DNA of 64,000 nucleotides from Alteromonas stellipolaris. GTDB taxonomy: Bacteria > Pseudomonadota > Gammaproteobacteria > Enterobacterales > Alteromonadaceae. The stretch lies in contig NZ_CP013926.1 in NCBI RefSeq assembly GCF_001562115.1, forward strand, positions 3,286,001 through 3,350,000, given 5' to 3'. The notes beneath the pieces are model-generated. The model searched no databases and had not been told where the DNA came from. It saw only the letters and a program-made list of their open reading frames with translations. Positions within the stretch are counted from its first letter, which is position 1; every line of letters begins with the position of its first letter. The position numbers were made by a program, and so were the translations under genes. Below are positions 53,465-61,974 of the stretch, one piece after another.

Positions 53465-53491
53465 AAAGGCCAGAGAGAAAAGCTGGCCTTT
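53465..53491. terminator. Terminator between the broken DUF2938 gene and the SDR gene
   Basis: AAAGGCCAG and CTGGCCTTT are perfect 9-base arms around a 9-base A-rich loop; ATCCTTTTT follows on the plus strand. It lies between convergent genes. Confidence 0.85.
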
Positions 53492-53530
53492 ATCCTTTTT
53501 CGACAACAACATCGCTACCAAACAATACGC

Positions 53531-54304
53531 TTAGTTCCGCCCGGCAATAACACCACCATCAACGTCCCATATTGCACCAGTTACCCAACTGCTCTGCTCC
53601 TGAAGCAGAAACATAATACTATTGGCAATGTCATCAGAAGTACCAATGCGCCCAATAGGATGGAATCCATTAAACCCCTTTAACGCCTCATCGACATCAG
53701 CTGGGTTAATAAATGATTCGTAAATAGGTGTCTTCACTACCGCAGGCGACACTGCATTCACGCGTATATTATATTCTGCTAATTCCATCGCCATGTGTTG
53801 CGTTAATGCATGTAGCCCCGCTTTAGCCATTGAGTATGCAGAAGACGGTGTGGCTTTTATTGCCTGTTTAGCCCACATTGAACCAATATTCACCACGGCG
53901 CCCCCGCCATGCTTAATCATATTATTAGCAATCGATTGACTGATGAAAAATATTGCGCGATTCAGTGTGGCATATATATCATAGTCATCAGGTTCATGTG
54001 ATAGGAATGGCTTAGGACTAAAATAACCTACTGCGTTAACCAAGTATTGAATATGTCTGTCTTCGGCGTTCAATTGCTGTATCACTTTTTCGACGTCTTG
54101 TTGTTTATGTAAATTGGCCTGAATAGTCTCAACAGTAGCACCACTTGAAGCGTATGATTCAATATCAACCTTTGCTGATGCTAGCTTGCCACTGTTATTA
54201 CCTAAAATAACCGTATCAATTCCTTTTGCAGAAAGCTGTTTAGCTGTCGCCAATCCCATTCCACTTGAACCACCGACTACCACTGCAATATTAGAAGTTT
54301 GCAT
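53531..54304 (-). CDS. Short-chain dehydrogenase/reductase (SDR)
   Basis: The 257-residue protein is a classical SDR: the coenzyme loop [12 protein letters not shown], the NAVGYF (NAG-like) strand, the catalytic Ser in NIGSMW, and Tyr-x-x-x-Lys in [16 protein letters not shown] follows (here [11 protein letters not shown]), then [12 protein letters not shown] near the end. The start at 54304 has AAGG nine bases upstream; the open frame to 54352 lacks support. It is divergent from an HxlR-type regulator at a distance of 107 bases, an arrangement common for quinone- or aldehyde-responsive reductases. Confidence 0.92.
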   Translation of the reverse strand: MQTSNIAVVVGGSSGMGLATAKQLSAKGIDTVILGNNSGKLASAKVDIESYASSGATVETIQANLHKQQDVEKVIQQLNAEDRHIQYLVNAVGYFSPKPFLSHEPDDYDIYATLNRAIFFISQSIANNMIKHGGGAVVNIGSMWAKQAIKATPSSAYSMAKAGLHALTQHMAMELAEYNIRVNAVSPAVVKTPIYESFINPADVDEALKGFNGFHPIGRIGTSDDIANSIMFLLQEQSSWVTGAIWDVDGGVIAGRN

Positions 54305-54388
54305 TATTAATGACCTTGCTTGTGTTAAAATGAAAAGCCAATTTAACGGCAATTAATAGACTTAAAAAGTAAGCACTTATCGGTAAGG

Positions 54389-54405
54389 TAGGTACTTTTA
54401 GGTAC
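54389..54405. promoter_or_regulatory. Direct repeat TAGGTAC in the SDR/HxlR divergent region
   Basis: TAGGTAC occurs at 54389-54395 and 54399-54405, ten bases apart and directly before the HxlR start codon. It is a candidate autoregulatory site; the assignment rests only on position. Confidence 0.35.
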
Positions 54406-54411
54406 ATCTTA

Positions 54412-54753
54412 ATGAAAACTATAGAGAAGAATTTTTCAAAAAAAGTAGCACCGAGCAAAGCAGCATTAATGGTGCAAGCTGTTTGCGGTTGCAAATGGTC
54501 TCTTACTATTTATCAATTGCTTGGCTATGGAATAAATCGCCCAGGCGAAATGGTTCGTCGGGTAGATGGCCTTACCACGAAAGTACTTAACCAGTGTTTG
54601 CGAAAAAATATCGAATTTGGCATTTTAGCCCGTACGTCTTATAACGAAGTGCCCCCAAGAGTGGAGTACGAAGTAACCGAGTTTGGCAGTAAGTTTATGA
54701 AAGTACTGGACGAATTAGAGCAATTACAAAATGAAATTTATAGCAATGAATAG
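54412..54753 (+). CDS. HxlR-family transcriptional regulator
   Basis: The 113-residue protein is a winged-helix regulator of HxlR type: VCGCKWSLTIYQLLGYGI, then RPGEMVRRVDGLTTKVLNQCLRKN as the recognition region, and PRVEYEVTEFGSKFMKVLDELEQ as the wing and dimer helix. HxlR regulators often sense electrophiles by cysteine; two cysteines lie in the first helix region here. No good ribosome-binding site precedes the ATG. It is divergent from the SDR gene, its probable target. Confidence 0.9.
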   Translation: MKTIEKNFSKKVAPSKAALMVQAVCGCKWSLTIYQLLGYGINRPGEMVRRVDGLTTKVLNQCLRKNIEFGILARTSYNEVPPRVEYEVTEFGSKFMKVLDELEQLQNEIYSNE

Positions 54754-54850
54754 ATAATGGCCCGTCACTAACTTGTGGCCATTTCCCCCGCTTCCGCCCT
54801 ACACCTACAACCATTACTCAAAAAAGTGCTAAAGAAACTTGCACTTTAGA

Positions 54851-54864
54851 ATTACACATGTAAT
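54851..54864. promoter_or_regulatory. BlaI/MecI-type operator, box 1
   Basis: ATTACA-CA-TGTAAT is a perfect 6-base-arm palindrome containing TACA-N2-TGTA, the core of BlaI/MecI operators. It overlaps a plausible promoter spacer (TTGCAC at 54839, TATATT at 54867). Confidence 0.75.
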
Positions 54865-54875
54865 CTTATATTTAG

Positions 54876-54889
54876 ACTACACTTGTAAT
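54876..54889. promoter_or_regulatory. BlaI/MecI-type operator, box 2
   Basis: ACTACA-CT-TGTAAT has the same TACA-N2-TGTA core. It lies 25 bases (centre to centre) downstream of box 1 and 48 bases before the BlaI start codon. Confidence 0.72.
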
Positions 54890-54936
54890 CCATTTAATTA
54901 AAAGCCACTACATGATTGGTTAAAGCGAAAATACTT

Positions 54937-55329
54937 ATGACGACATCTAAAGCGCAGCCAGATATTAGCAATACCGAGTTTGAAGTATTAGACGTGATTT
55001 GGGACAGCAACCCGATATCATCTAACGAGGTAATTGACCGCCTTAATCAACATAAACCTTGGCATGAGAAAACAGTAAAAACTTTACTCGGCCGCCTAGT
55101 TAAAAAGGGGGCGATCAGTTTTCACAAGCAACAGCGCCAATACCTTTATTACCCCATAATTGCCCGCGAAGAATATGTTCAAGAAGAAACGAGCAGTTTT
55201 TTAAGCCGACTTTTCAAAGGTAAAGTTGCGCCTATGATTGCAGGCTTTGCCAACCAAAATGAATTATCTAAAGAAGATATCGATGAGCTTAAAGCTGTCA
55301 TCAAGCAGTGGGAGCAAAACAATGATTGA
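54937..55329 (+). CDS. BlaI/MecI/CopY-family repressor
   Basis: The 130-residue protein is a penicillinase-repressor-type winged helix: ISNTEFEVLDVIWDSNPISSNEVIDRL, then WHEKTVKTLLGRLVKKGAI, then YYPIIAREEYVQEET and a C-terminal dimer helix. The ATG at 54937 is preferred over the TTG at 54916, since the family motif begins about 14 residues later. It is coupled to the M56 gene: its stop overlaps that start by eight bases. Two matching operator boxes lie upstream, so autoregulation is expected. Family members are inactivated by proteolysis by the partner. Confidence 0.93.
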   Translation: MTTSKAQPDISNTEFEVLDVIWDSNPISSNEVIDRLNQHKPWHEKTVKTLLGRLVKKGAISFHKQQRQYLYYPIIAREEYVQEETSSFLSRLFKGKVAPMIAGFANQNELSKEDIDELKAVIKQWEQNND

Positions 55330-56545
55330 GTGGGTGATTTCTCAGCAAGTTATGTTAACGGTTGTTTTGGCGCTTTTGATCTTTTGTGAACGATCCCTTA
55401 CTAACCAACTAGGTACTAAGTTTGTTTATAAAGCGTGGTTGTTAATACCTGCCGCTCTTGTGATGAACAACCTGCCCGTTGATTTGGTCTCTATTCCTTC
55501 TAATAGCATCAGCCGCTATATAGTGGGTATTAACCCTAATGTGTCCAGCTCGCAATTCAGCGTGCTGTTTTGGCTATGGGCAACAGGTGCTAGTGCGGTA
55601 GCAGCTTACATATTGGTGCATCATATAAGCTTATTTCGCTCTATTGATAAAAAGCACGTTGTTCCTTTGCCTAAATCTACCGTTTCAGTAGGCTCAAATA
55701 CGTCACCTTCCCTTAGCGCGTATTATTCCAATAAAGCTTCTACACCTATGCTCTTTGGTTTTTTGAAGCCTGTCGTTCTGCTGCCTAGTTATTTTGAGAC
55801 TGCATTTTCAGGTACTCAACAAGCATTAATACTTGAACATGAAAGAGTACATAACCAACACAAAGACAACGTATGGAATGCTATTGCGTTAGCTTTTACA
55901 GTACTTTTTTGGTTCAACCCTGCAACTTGGGTTGCGTTAACGTCGTTTCGTAGTAGTCAAGAATTAGCATGTGATAACTCAGTGCTAGCCAACAAATCAC
56001 CAGACGAGAAACTCATTTATGCAAAAGCACTTGTTTGTTGTGCCGAGCATAATTCAAAAGCAGTAAACCTGTACCCAACCTTTGGAGAGAAAAGTACAAT
56101 GATTAAAAGACTGAACGCAATTAAAACCCCGCATAAAGGTAATAAGTTACTTGCCGCTGGCACAGCTGCTATTTTTGCCTTAATCACTGCCAATATGGCA
56201 TTAGCTAACGCCCCACTTCACAATACTGAACACAAACAGTCGAAGGTTGACGAAGCAGCACCGGTAGAATTTGTATCGCCTGCATACCCCGAAGCGGCCG
56301 AAAAAGGCAATATTGAAGGCTTCGTTGTACTGCAATTCGATATTACCAAAACCGGTAGTACCGATAATATTACGGTGGTCAATGCCACTCCCGACGGCGT
56401 TTTTGATGAAAGTGCGAAAGCCGCGCTTAAACAATGGAAATACAAACCAGCAATTAAAGGTGGTGTTGCACACAGGCAAACAAGTTTGTTAGTACAACTC
56501 GACTATAAACTTGACCAACCATTAGCGGCGGGTACTGATAAGTAG
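55322..56545 (+). CDS. M56 (BlaR1-like) membrane metallopeptidase fused to a TonB C-terminal domain
   Basis: The 407-residue protein has N-terminal membrane helices (about 10-30, 36-55, 80-100) and the M56 zinc motif HERVH (His173, Glu174, His177) with the later Glu214 in QELACD. A fourth helix follows (about 276-296). In place of the penicillin-sensor domain of BlaR1 it ends with a periplasmic TonB_C-like domain (about 312-397: SPAYPEAAEKGNIEGFVVLQFDI, then FDESAKAALKQWKYKPA). It should receive an envelope signal and cleave the BlaI partner. The signal is not beta-lactam by sequence evidence; no sensor serine domain is present. Confidence 0.9.
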   Translation: MIEWVISQQVMLTVVLALLIFCERSLTNQLGTKFVYKAWLLIPAALVMNNLPVDLVSIPSNSISRYIVGINPNVSSSQFSVLFWLWATGASAVAAYILVHHISLFRSIDKKHVVPLPKSTVSVGSNTSPSLSAYYSNKASTPMLFGFLKPVVLLPSYFETAFSGTQQALILEHERVHNQHKDNVWNAIALAFTVLFWFNPATWVALTSFRSSQELACDNSVLANKSPDEKLIYAKALVCCAEHNSKAVNLYPTFGEKSTMIKRLNAIKTPHKGNKLLAAGTAAIFALITANMALANAPLHNTEHKQSKVDEAAPVEFVSPAYPEAAEKGNIEGFVVLQFDITKTGSTDNITVVNATPDGVFDESAKAALKQWKYKPAIKGGVAHRQTSLLVQLDYKLDQPLAAGTDK

Positions 56546-56569
56546 CCGTAAACCAATCAAGAAAGAATA

Positions 56570-56595
56570 CTAAAAGGAGCGCGCGCTCCTTTTAG
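56570..56595 (+). terminator. Terminator after the M56 gene, perfect 26-bp palindrome
   Basis: CTAAAAGGAGCGC and its exact complement pair with no loop base; TGTTTTTC follows. In RNA the central GCGC bases would form the loop. Confidence 0.88.
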
Positions 56596-56817
56596 TGTTT
56601 TTCTTAAATAATGCTATTTCCTTTTAGGTGATGCAAATATTGCACTGTTCTCAGTAAAAGCTGCGCTTCCAGTAGAACTGCTCACACCGTCGGCCACACT
56701 CTATTTACTCTAATCGTTTGTAATCATTATCAAAATAGCCAATCAACATGCTCGGCACTGTCTTTGCTTCATTCTATTGTTAATCGCAATACTCGCAAGT
56801 AGAGCTTAGGAGGGAAT

Positions 56818-57084
56818 ATGGCTGGTGGCTGGGCAAAAGATGGCGCAGTGCAAGATCAAATAGACGCAAGCATTGAAGATGCGGTATCGCGCGCTAAAAA
56901 CAACATGTATCAAGGCGCAAGCGCTGAATTCTGTGAAGAGTGCGACGCCCCAATTCCTGAGCGCAGACGCATAGCAGTGCCTGGCGTTCAATTGTGTATT
57001 AACTGCCAAGCTGAAATGGAAAAAACAAGCAAAGTTGAGTCGTTGTTTAACCGAAGGGGCAGTAAAGATAGCCAACTAAGATAG
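56818..57084 (+). CDS. DksA/TraR-type C4 zinc-finger protein (YbiI-like)
   Basis: The 88-residue protein has the single DksA/TraR zinc finger: Cys-x2-Cys in FCEECDAPIPERRR and Cys-x2-Cys in LCINCQ. The N-terminal helix is short (DQIDASIEDAVSRAK), without the long coiled coil of DksA, so it fits the small YbiI/TraR-type group. It probably binds the secondary channel of RNA polymerase or another nucleic-acid-related partner; this is known for TraR, inferred here. AGGAGGG just before the ATG is the strongest ribosome-binding site in the window. Confidence 0.92.
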   Translation: MAGGWAKDGAVQDQIDASIEDAVSRAKNNMYQGASAEFCEECDAPIPERRRIAVPGVQLCINCQAEMEKTSKVESLFNRRGSKDSQLR

Positions 57085-57305
57085 ACCGTGAAAATAATCG
57101 AATTATACAAAGGCGCCTTTATCAAAAATAGGATTAGTCACGCGGCCAGTTACCGTCTTTCATCTTACTTACCCCCGCATTAACCGTTTACTCATTGCAT
57201 TGTATTGAGACTTTTGTGAAAGATAAGTTATTGATTTATCTTGCTCCTGTTCGTATAACAATAAGAACGGAATAACAAATTCACAATAATAAAAACGGAA
57301 AGAAC

Positions 57306-59042
57306 ATGAAATTAAAAATGCTTGCCTTAGCGTGTGCCTCATCATTTATTGTTGGGTGTGCGACTCAGCCAGCTTCTTCAGTAAATCCCATACACGCTGC
57401 CGAGCTATCAACACCCTACACGTTAAAAACTGGGGGAGAAATTCCTGAAAGGCAACAGAACCTATCTATTAGCCATGCAACGCTCGCCTTTTCCTTTGAT
57501 TTCGACAAAGAGATTTTGTTTGGAGATACTACCCTCACCCTGCAAGCGCCTTCACCGCAACAAGAAATTTCGGTGGACTTAGACACTCGTTTTGCTATCG
57601 AAAGCGTGTGGTTGAACGGCACCAAATTACCCGAACAGCAGTTTAGTAATCCCGAAGGTGAGCTTATAGTCTCGCCGAATAGCGATGTGGCGTTTCCTGC
57701 CACCTTGCGTGTTGTGTATTCAGGCCATCCTCGCACGCCGATTAGAGCCCCTTGGGATGGCGGTGTGATGTGGGAAGAAACCCCTGATGGACATCCATGG
57801 TTAGCTACTGCAGTGCAAGGTGAAGGTTGCGATCTTTTCTGGCCTTGTATCGACCAACCTTATGGTGAACCGGCAACTACTGAGCTTTTAATTACTGTCC
57901 CTAACCCCCTTGTGGCCGCCAGTAATGGCGTATTAATCGACACCCAAGAAAAGGGTAACGATCGCACTTTTCATTGGAAAACCAAGTCGATGCATAATAC
58001 GTACGGCATTGCCTTAAACATAGCGCCTTATGAAAAGCTCACACAGAATTTTACTAGTATATACGGTAATACCTACCCGTTAACCTACTACCATCTTCCA
58101 GAAAACGAAGACAAAGCTAAGGCCTTATTTGCCGAGCTACCAGAAATGATTACTTTCTTTGAACGTATGATTGGCCCTTACCCGTTTGCGGACGAGAAAG
58201 TAGGCATAGTACAAACGCCTCACTTGGGTATGGAGCACCAAACAATAAACGCCTATGGCAATGAATATAGAAAAGATGATGCTGGGTACGATTGGTTAAT
58301 GCAGCACGAGTTTGCCCATGAGTGGTTTGGTAATCAGCTGACCAACGACAATTGGGATCATATGTGGCTACACGAAGGATTTGGCACCTACATGCAGCCG
58401 CTATATGCCCAATATCTTCATGGTAATGAAGCCTATTTTGTAAAACTGAATGCCCAGAGAAAAGGGTTAGCCAATGCTCACCCCATTGTAAGTAATGAAT
58501 TAATGTCTGAAGAAGATGTGTATGAAAAAGGCCCTGCGGGTGATATTTATGCCAAAGGTTCATGGGTTATTCATACGCTTAGAGGGCTAATGGGCGACGA
58601 AGATTTCTTCCGCTCTGTAACCGAATTAGTGTATGGGCGCGTTGACCCTAAGCCTGGAAATTTCAAACCGATTTTCGCCAATACTCAAGACTTTATCGAT
58701 ATCGTCAATAAAAACAGCACGCACAATCTAGATTGGTTTTTTGACGTGTATTTATTCAGTGCGGCTTTACCTAAATTAGATGTTGCTCGCACCGAAAATG
58801 ACGTCACCTTTACGTGGAAAACAGAAGGTGATTTACCCTTCCCTATGCCCCTAGAGGTTAGCATAAACGGTAAAGTAACCACGCTTGATATGCAAAACCA
58901 AACCAGCTTAACAGTAAGCCAATATGATGTAGTGATTGCCGATCCTAACAGTAAGGTACTTCGCTACGAACAGCGTTTTGAAGATTATAAAGCTTGGCAA
59001 GAAGAGCAAGCTGAAATGAAGAAAAAACAGACCGAGGAATAA
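57306..59042 (+). CDS. M1-family metallopeptidase lipoprotein
   Basis: M1 enzymes are zinc aminopeptidases. The 578-residue protein has a lipoprotein signal with lipobox VGC (about residue 18) and the catalytic HEFAH at 334-338 followed 18 residues later by Glu357 in LHEGFG. The substrate-binding region reads LGMEHQTINAYG, in place of the usual GAMEN. WDGGVMWEE and EGCDLFWPCIDQP lie before it. The C-terminal helical domain of long M1 enzymes is missing; the length fits leukotriene-A4-hydrolase-like or short bacterial forms. It probably digests peptides at the outer membrane or in the periplasm. Confidence 0.9.
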   Translation: MKLKMLALACASSFIVGCATQPASSVNPIHAAELSTPYTLKTGGEIPERQQNLSISHATLAFSFDFDKEILFGDTTLTLQAPSPQQEISVDLDTRFAIESVWLNGTKLPEQQFSNPEGELIVSPNSDVAFPATLRVVYSGHPRTPIRAPWDGGVMWEETPDGHPWLATAVQGEGCDLFWPCIDQPYGEPATTELLITVPNPLVAASNGVLIDTQEKGNDRTFHWKTKSMHNTYGIALNIAPYEKLTQNFTSIYGNTYPLTYYHLPENEDKAKALFAELPEMITFFERMIGPYPFADEKVGIVQTPHLGMEHQTINAYGNEYRKDDAGYDWLMQHEFAHEWFGNQLTNDNWDHMWLHEGFGTYMQPLYAQYLHGNEAYFVKLNAQRKGLANAHPIVSNELMSEEDVYEKGPAGDIYAKGSWVIHTLRGLMGDEDFFRSVTELVYGRVDPKPGNFKPIFANTQDFIDIVNKNSTHNLDWFFDVYLFSAALPKLDVARTENDVTFTWKTEGDLPFPMPLEVSINGKVTTLDMQNQTSLTVSQYDVVIADPNSKVLRYEQRFEDYKAWQEEQAEMKKKQTEE

Positions 59043-59076
59043 GTTAAAACAGGGCTCATAAATCTCGCTGAACTTA

Positions 59077-59112
59077 ACTCCATGTCATGCCTAATACGGC
59101 ATGACATGGAGT
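59077..59112. repeat. Perfect 15-bp inverted repeat
   Basis: ACTCCATGTCATGCC and GGCATGACATGGAGT are exact complements around a 6-base loop. It lies between convergent genes and has no T run after it. It could act as a terminator of both, or as a remnant of a mobile repeat. Confidence 0.85.
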
Positions 59113-59183
59113 GGATAGCACGTAGATTAAGGAGCTCTTACTTATGTTGGTAAACTGAACCCTTAAATTCCTGTTACCGATAT

Positions 59184-59915
59184 TTACCGCTTCTTGGTGA
59201 TAGGAATAACCCCATTGCGACTTTCTACCAACTCTTCTAATGCCACACCGGGGTCTTCTTCCCCAGCCACTGACGTAGCATAGGGACTAGCAGCCTCGGC
59301 TTCAGCATCTGAAACGGGTGTGACGTTTGTATCACCGGTGCCACGGGTGCCATTGCTTTTGCCGCTATTAGCTTGATTTTTATCTTTTAAACCACGCATT
59401 AATTCCTCCAAATAGGGTACAAACTCTAAGGCTAGTGCTACCAATAGCACCGTAACTAAATACCATGTGGGTAAAGGGTCTTCTTTAAGTTGAAGGGCGA
59501 AATCGGCGGGGATACCGCCGATACCAAACAGCGCGGTGAAATGAGGCCAATGTCGGCCCACCACTAAAACTAAGGCCAACAGCGGGATCATTTCTAAAAA
59601 GCTATGAACATGCTGTTCAATGGGCCCTACACGGCGCTTAGTTACCGCGTAAGAGACATCCCACATGGCGGTAGCTTCATGCACAAAAAAGAGCACGATA
59701 CTAATAGCGATGATTAAGCTGTTTACTTCGAAGATCAGCACCATGAATAGTGGGATGCCAACTTCGGCGAACATCAGCAAATGAATGAATGATTCTTTTG
59801 CGCCGCTGGTTCCAGAAATATTACTCCGCCTATGACAAAACCAGTCAACAATACCTGCCAGAAACCAGATAGGAATGATGAAGTACATTAGGATAATTAG
59901 CGTAGGATCGTCCAT
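59184..59915 (-). CDS. Conserved His/Glu-rich integral membrane protein
   Basis: The 243-residue protein has about five membrane helices (about residues 5-24, 48-66, 66-79, 106-122 and 148-168). A polar Ser/Ala/Glu-rich cytoplasmic tail of about 65 residues follows. The loops hold a set of possible metal ligands: DWFCHRR (His28), KESFIHLL (Glu41, His45), FAEVG (Glu51), FVHEATAMWD (His79, Glu80, Asp86) and IEQHVHSFLE (Glu100, His102, His104, Glu108). I recognise this as a conserved uncharacterised proteobacterial family, sometimes mislabelled diguanylate cyclase. The pattern recalls membrane diiron enzymes; this is inference. Confidence 0.75.
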   Translation of the reverse strand: MDDPTLIILMYFIIPIWFLAGIVDWFCHRRSNISGTSGAKESFIHLLMFAEVGIPLFMVLIFEVNSLIIAISIVLFFVHEATAMWDVSYAVTKRRVGPIEQHVHSFLEMIPLLALVLVVGRHWPHFTALFGIGGIPADFALQLKEDPLPTWYLVTVLLVALALEFVPYLEELMRGLKDKNQANSGKSNGTRGTGDTNVTPVSDAEAEAASPYATSVAGEEDPGVALEELVESRNGVIPITKKR

Positions 59916-60050
59916 AGAAACTTGCCTCTCCTCGGAACATGGCTTACGTCAAGTGACGTAAGCGAAGGTGTATGAGGTTATAAACGGGCAAGTAACCAGA
60001 ACAGATTAGCAGTTCATTAAACTTTTTTAACATTTACGGATGGAAGCGAA

Positions 60051-61271
60051 TTATTTTATCGTTAACGACACCCAAACCATTCTATGGTCAGAGCTTGCTT
60101 GCCTGTCTTTTACCAGCCTATATAAATCACTGTCTTTGGTTGGCCAAAATACACCAGCGTCTTTTACGTCAAACCCATATTGTGAAGGCAGCACATAATC
60201 GGCTCTTGCCCCCCAGTAGGCAGTGAAACGGTTACTGAAATCTTCGCTGGAGGCTTCTGCACCACCCGCACTTGTGGGAATAAGGCTATTGTTCACTAAC
60301 GGGCTTTCAGTTAATTGCTCAATCACATCGGGTCTGTATTTATCGCCAATATCAGCAGCATTAAAATCGCCGACCAATACGAATCGGTCATTGTCGTTTA
60401 AGCTAACCTGCTCGCCAGCATCGTCATAAATATAGCCACCACGATTTGGCGTTAAATAATCTGCCATTAGGCGAATTTCATCGTGATTACGGGTACCGTT
60501 TCTATCTTCCTCGCCATCAAAATTTGGCGGTGTGGGGTGCATGGCTAACACATGCACTATTTTTCCGTTCACATTGACCGGAATATCCCAATGAGATTTT
60601 GAACTTAAACGAAAGGTCTGCCACTCTTCTTCTGAATACCAATGCGTACCTGCATCTTCAGTACTGGCAGCAGGTAGCATAGGCTGTTGGGCATCAGGCA
60701 TATCTTGCCATTTGAAAGTTTGAAAAGTACGTGCATTAGCATGATCAATAGGATACTTAGACAATACCACCATGCCATATTGGCCTGGGTATAACCCATA
60801 ACCATAAGCATCACCGCCGTATTGTTCTTTTTTGCCATTGTTGTCTAAATCAAAATGCGTGGGCTCGCCCGTATTCACGGTATTAGTATAAACATAGCCA
60901 TAATCCACTGCTTTTTGACCAACTTGTGAAACATTTAAATAATGCTTTATAAAATTCTCAATTCCTACTGACTGGTCGGCGATATAATCAAACTCATTGA
61001 GTAGCAGAATGTCGGGGTTAACACGTTGAATAATTTCAGCAATATTCTTAACTTGCTGGTTTTCACCATTAGATAGCACTTGCTGTAAAACCTTAGCACT
61101 AGGCGCTAACCCAAGCGCTTTGTAGTTAGTCGATTCCATGCTTACGTTAAATGTGGCTACTTTTAGTGTTTGCGCTACTTGTTTGTCTTGAGCTTCAAGA
61201 GATTGTAGTGCTTCGGCGTGTAGGGCAAACGGTAGCAAGGTAAATAGCGATAAAAGAAGCCTGTGTTTCAT
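60051..61271 (-). CDS. Exported endonuclease/exonuclease/phosphatase (EEP) family protein
   Basis: The 406-residue protein has a signal peptide ending at LHAEA. The EEP fold shows the metal and catalytic residues: ATFNVSM, LLNEFDY (Glu), LAMHPTPP (His), GDFNAAD (Asp, Asn), ARADYVLPS (Asp) and SSDHRMVWV (Asp-His). Exported members include phosphodiesterases, sphingomyelinase-like enzymes and secreted nucleases. An insertion of about 60 residues around 140-200 (DLDNNGKKEQYGGDAYGYG) is a family feature of this exported group. It might release phosphate from nucleic acids or lipids; the substrate is open. Confidence 0.88.
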   Translation of the reverse strand: MKHRLLLSLFTLLPFALHAEALQSLEAQDKQVAQTLKVATFNVSMESTNYKALGLAPSAKVLQQVLSNGENQQVKNIAEIIQRVNPDILLLNEFDYIADQSVGIENFIKHYLNVSQVGQKAVDYGYVYTNTVNTGEPTHFDLDNNGKKEQYGGDAYGYGLYPGQYGMVVLSKYPIDHANARTFQTFKWQDMPDAQQPMLPAASTEDAGTHWYSEEEWQTFRLSSKSHWDIPVNVNGKIVHVLAMHPTPPNFDGEEDRNGTRNHDEIRLMADYLTPNRGGYIYDDAGEQVSLNDNDRFVLVGDFNAADIGDKYRPDVIEQLTESPLVNNSLIPTSAGGAEASSEDFSNRFTAYWGARADYVLPSQYGFDVKDAGVFWPTKDSDLYRLVKDRQASSDHRMVWVSLTIK

Positions 61272-61440
61272 GGGTTTACTCAGTGGTTATTCTACTTTCT
61301 ATAAGACTACCAATATTACGGTGATTACCAAGCGGTTTTAACTCATTTATTCGTCGCTTGAAATCTTAGTATCAGCTAACATTTTTTACTCGCTAAATCA
61401 GATGCAGTATAGTGAACGTCCATTTTTAGGTAGTAAATGA

Positions 61441-61974
61441 ATGTCGATTAACCTGCGTAAAACCAGCCGCAATTTTCACTTGTGGCTTTCATTGGTCATT
61501 TTTATTCCTGTCGTTGTTGTGATTGGCAGTGGCCTTTTGCTGCAGGTAAAAAAAGAATTCGACTGGCTACAACCGCCTACCCAAAAAGCACTTGGCGATG
61601 CGCCATCTATTAGCTTTGATAACATTATTGAAGCGGTAAAAAATGTCCCCGAAGCTAAACTGAACAGTTGGGGCGATATCGACCGCTTAGACGTGCGCCC
61701 CGACAAAGGCATTATAAAAGTACGCGGTAAGAATCATTGGGAAGTTCAGCTAAATGCAACCAATGGCGAAGTACTTCAGGTTGCTTATCGGCGCACCGAT
61801 ACCATTGAAGCTATTCACGATGGCAGCTGGTTTTTTGAAAGCGCCAAACTATGGCTTTTTTTGCCCGCCGCCATTTTGCTTTTCATTTTGTGGCTGACGG
61901 GCTTAGTCATGTTGTTTACTACGCTAAAAAGCAAATATTTAAAGCAATATTACCGCTCACAGCAAAAAGGTTAG
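61441..61974 (+). CDS. PepSY-associated membrane protein
   Basis: The 177-residue protein has two membrane helices (about residues 13-35 and 138-163) flanking a PepSY-like periplasmic domain (IIEAVKNVPEAKLNSWGDIDRLDVRPDKG, then WEVQLNATNGEVLQVAYRRTDT). The Arg-x-x-His-L-W opening (RNFHLWLSLV) is typical of PepSY-TM proteins. These often accompany TonB-type iron uptake as reductase-like partners. Here it is convergent with a TonB-dependent receptor, with 18 bases of overlap at the 3' ends. A role in iron uptake is inferred only. Confidence 0.88.
   Translation: MSINLRKTSRNFHLWLSLVIFIPVVVVIGSGLLLQVKKEFDWLQPPTQKALGDAPSISFDNIIEAVKNVPEAKLNSWGDIDRLDVRPDKGIIKVRGKNHWEVQLNATNGEVLQVAYRRTDTIEAIHDGSWFFESAKLWLFLPAAILLFILWLTGLVMLFTTLKSKYLKQYYRSQQKG

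Noticed and set aside
54851..56545. Beta-lactam resistance regulator
   Set aside because: The M56 protein lacks a penicillin-binding sensor domain and no beta-lactamase gene is near.
56716..56733. Fur-box-like sequence TAATCATTATC before the zinc-finger gene
   Set aside because: Only one half matches the Fur consensus well and the gene has no iron link.
57109..57120. Short palindrome AAAGGCGCCTTT after the zinc-finger gene
   Set aside because: Too short to allow a loop and a stable stem, and no T run follows; chance is likely.
58150..58563. Open frame of 137 codons antisense to the M1 peptidase
   Set aside because: It overlaps the catalytic HEFAH coding region of a certain gene and its His/Tyr-rich product is typical of reverse reading.
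59077..59112. tRNA or other structured RNA gene
   Set aside because: It is a single perfect hairpin without cloverleaf arms or a CCA-type end.
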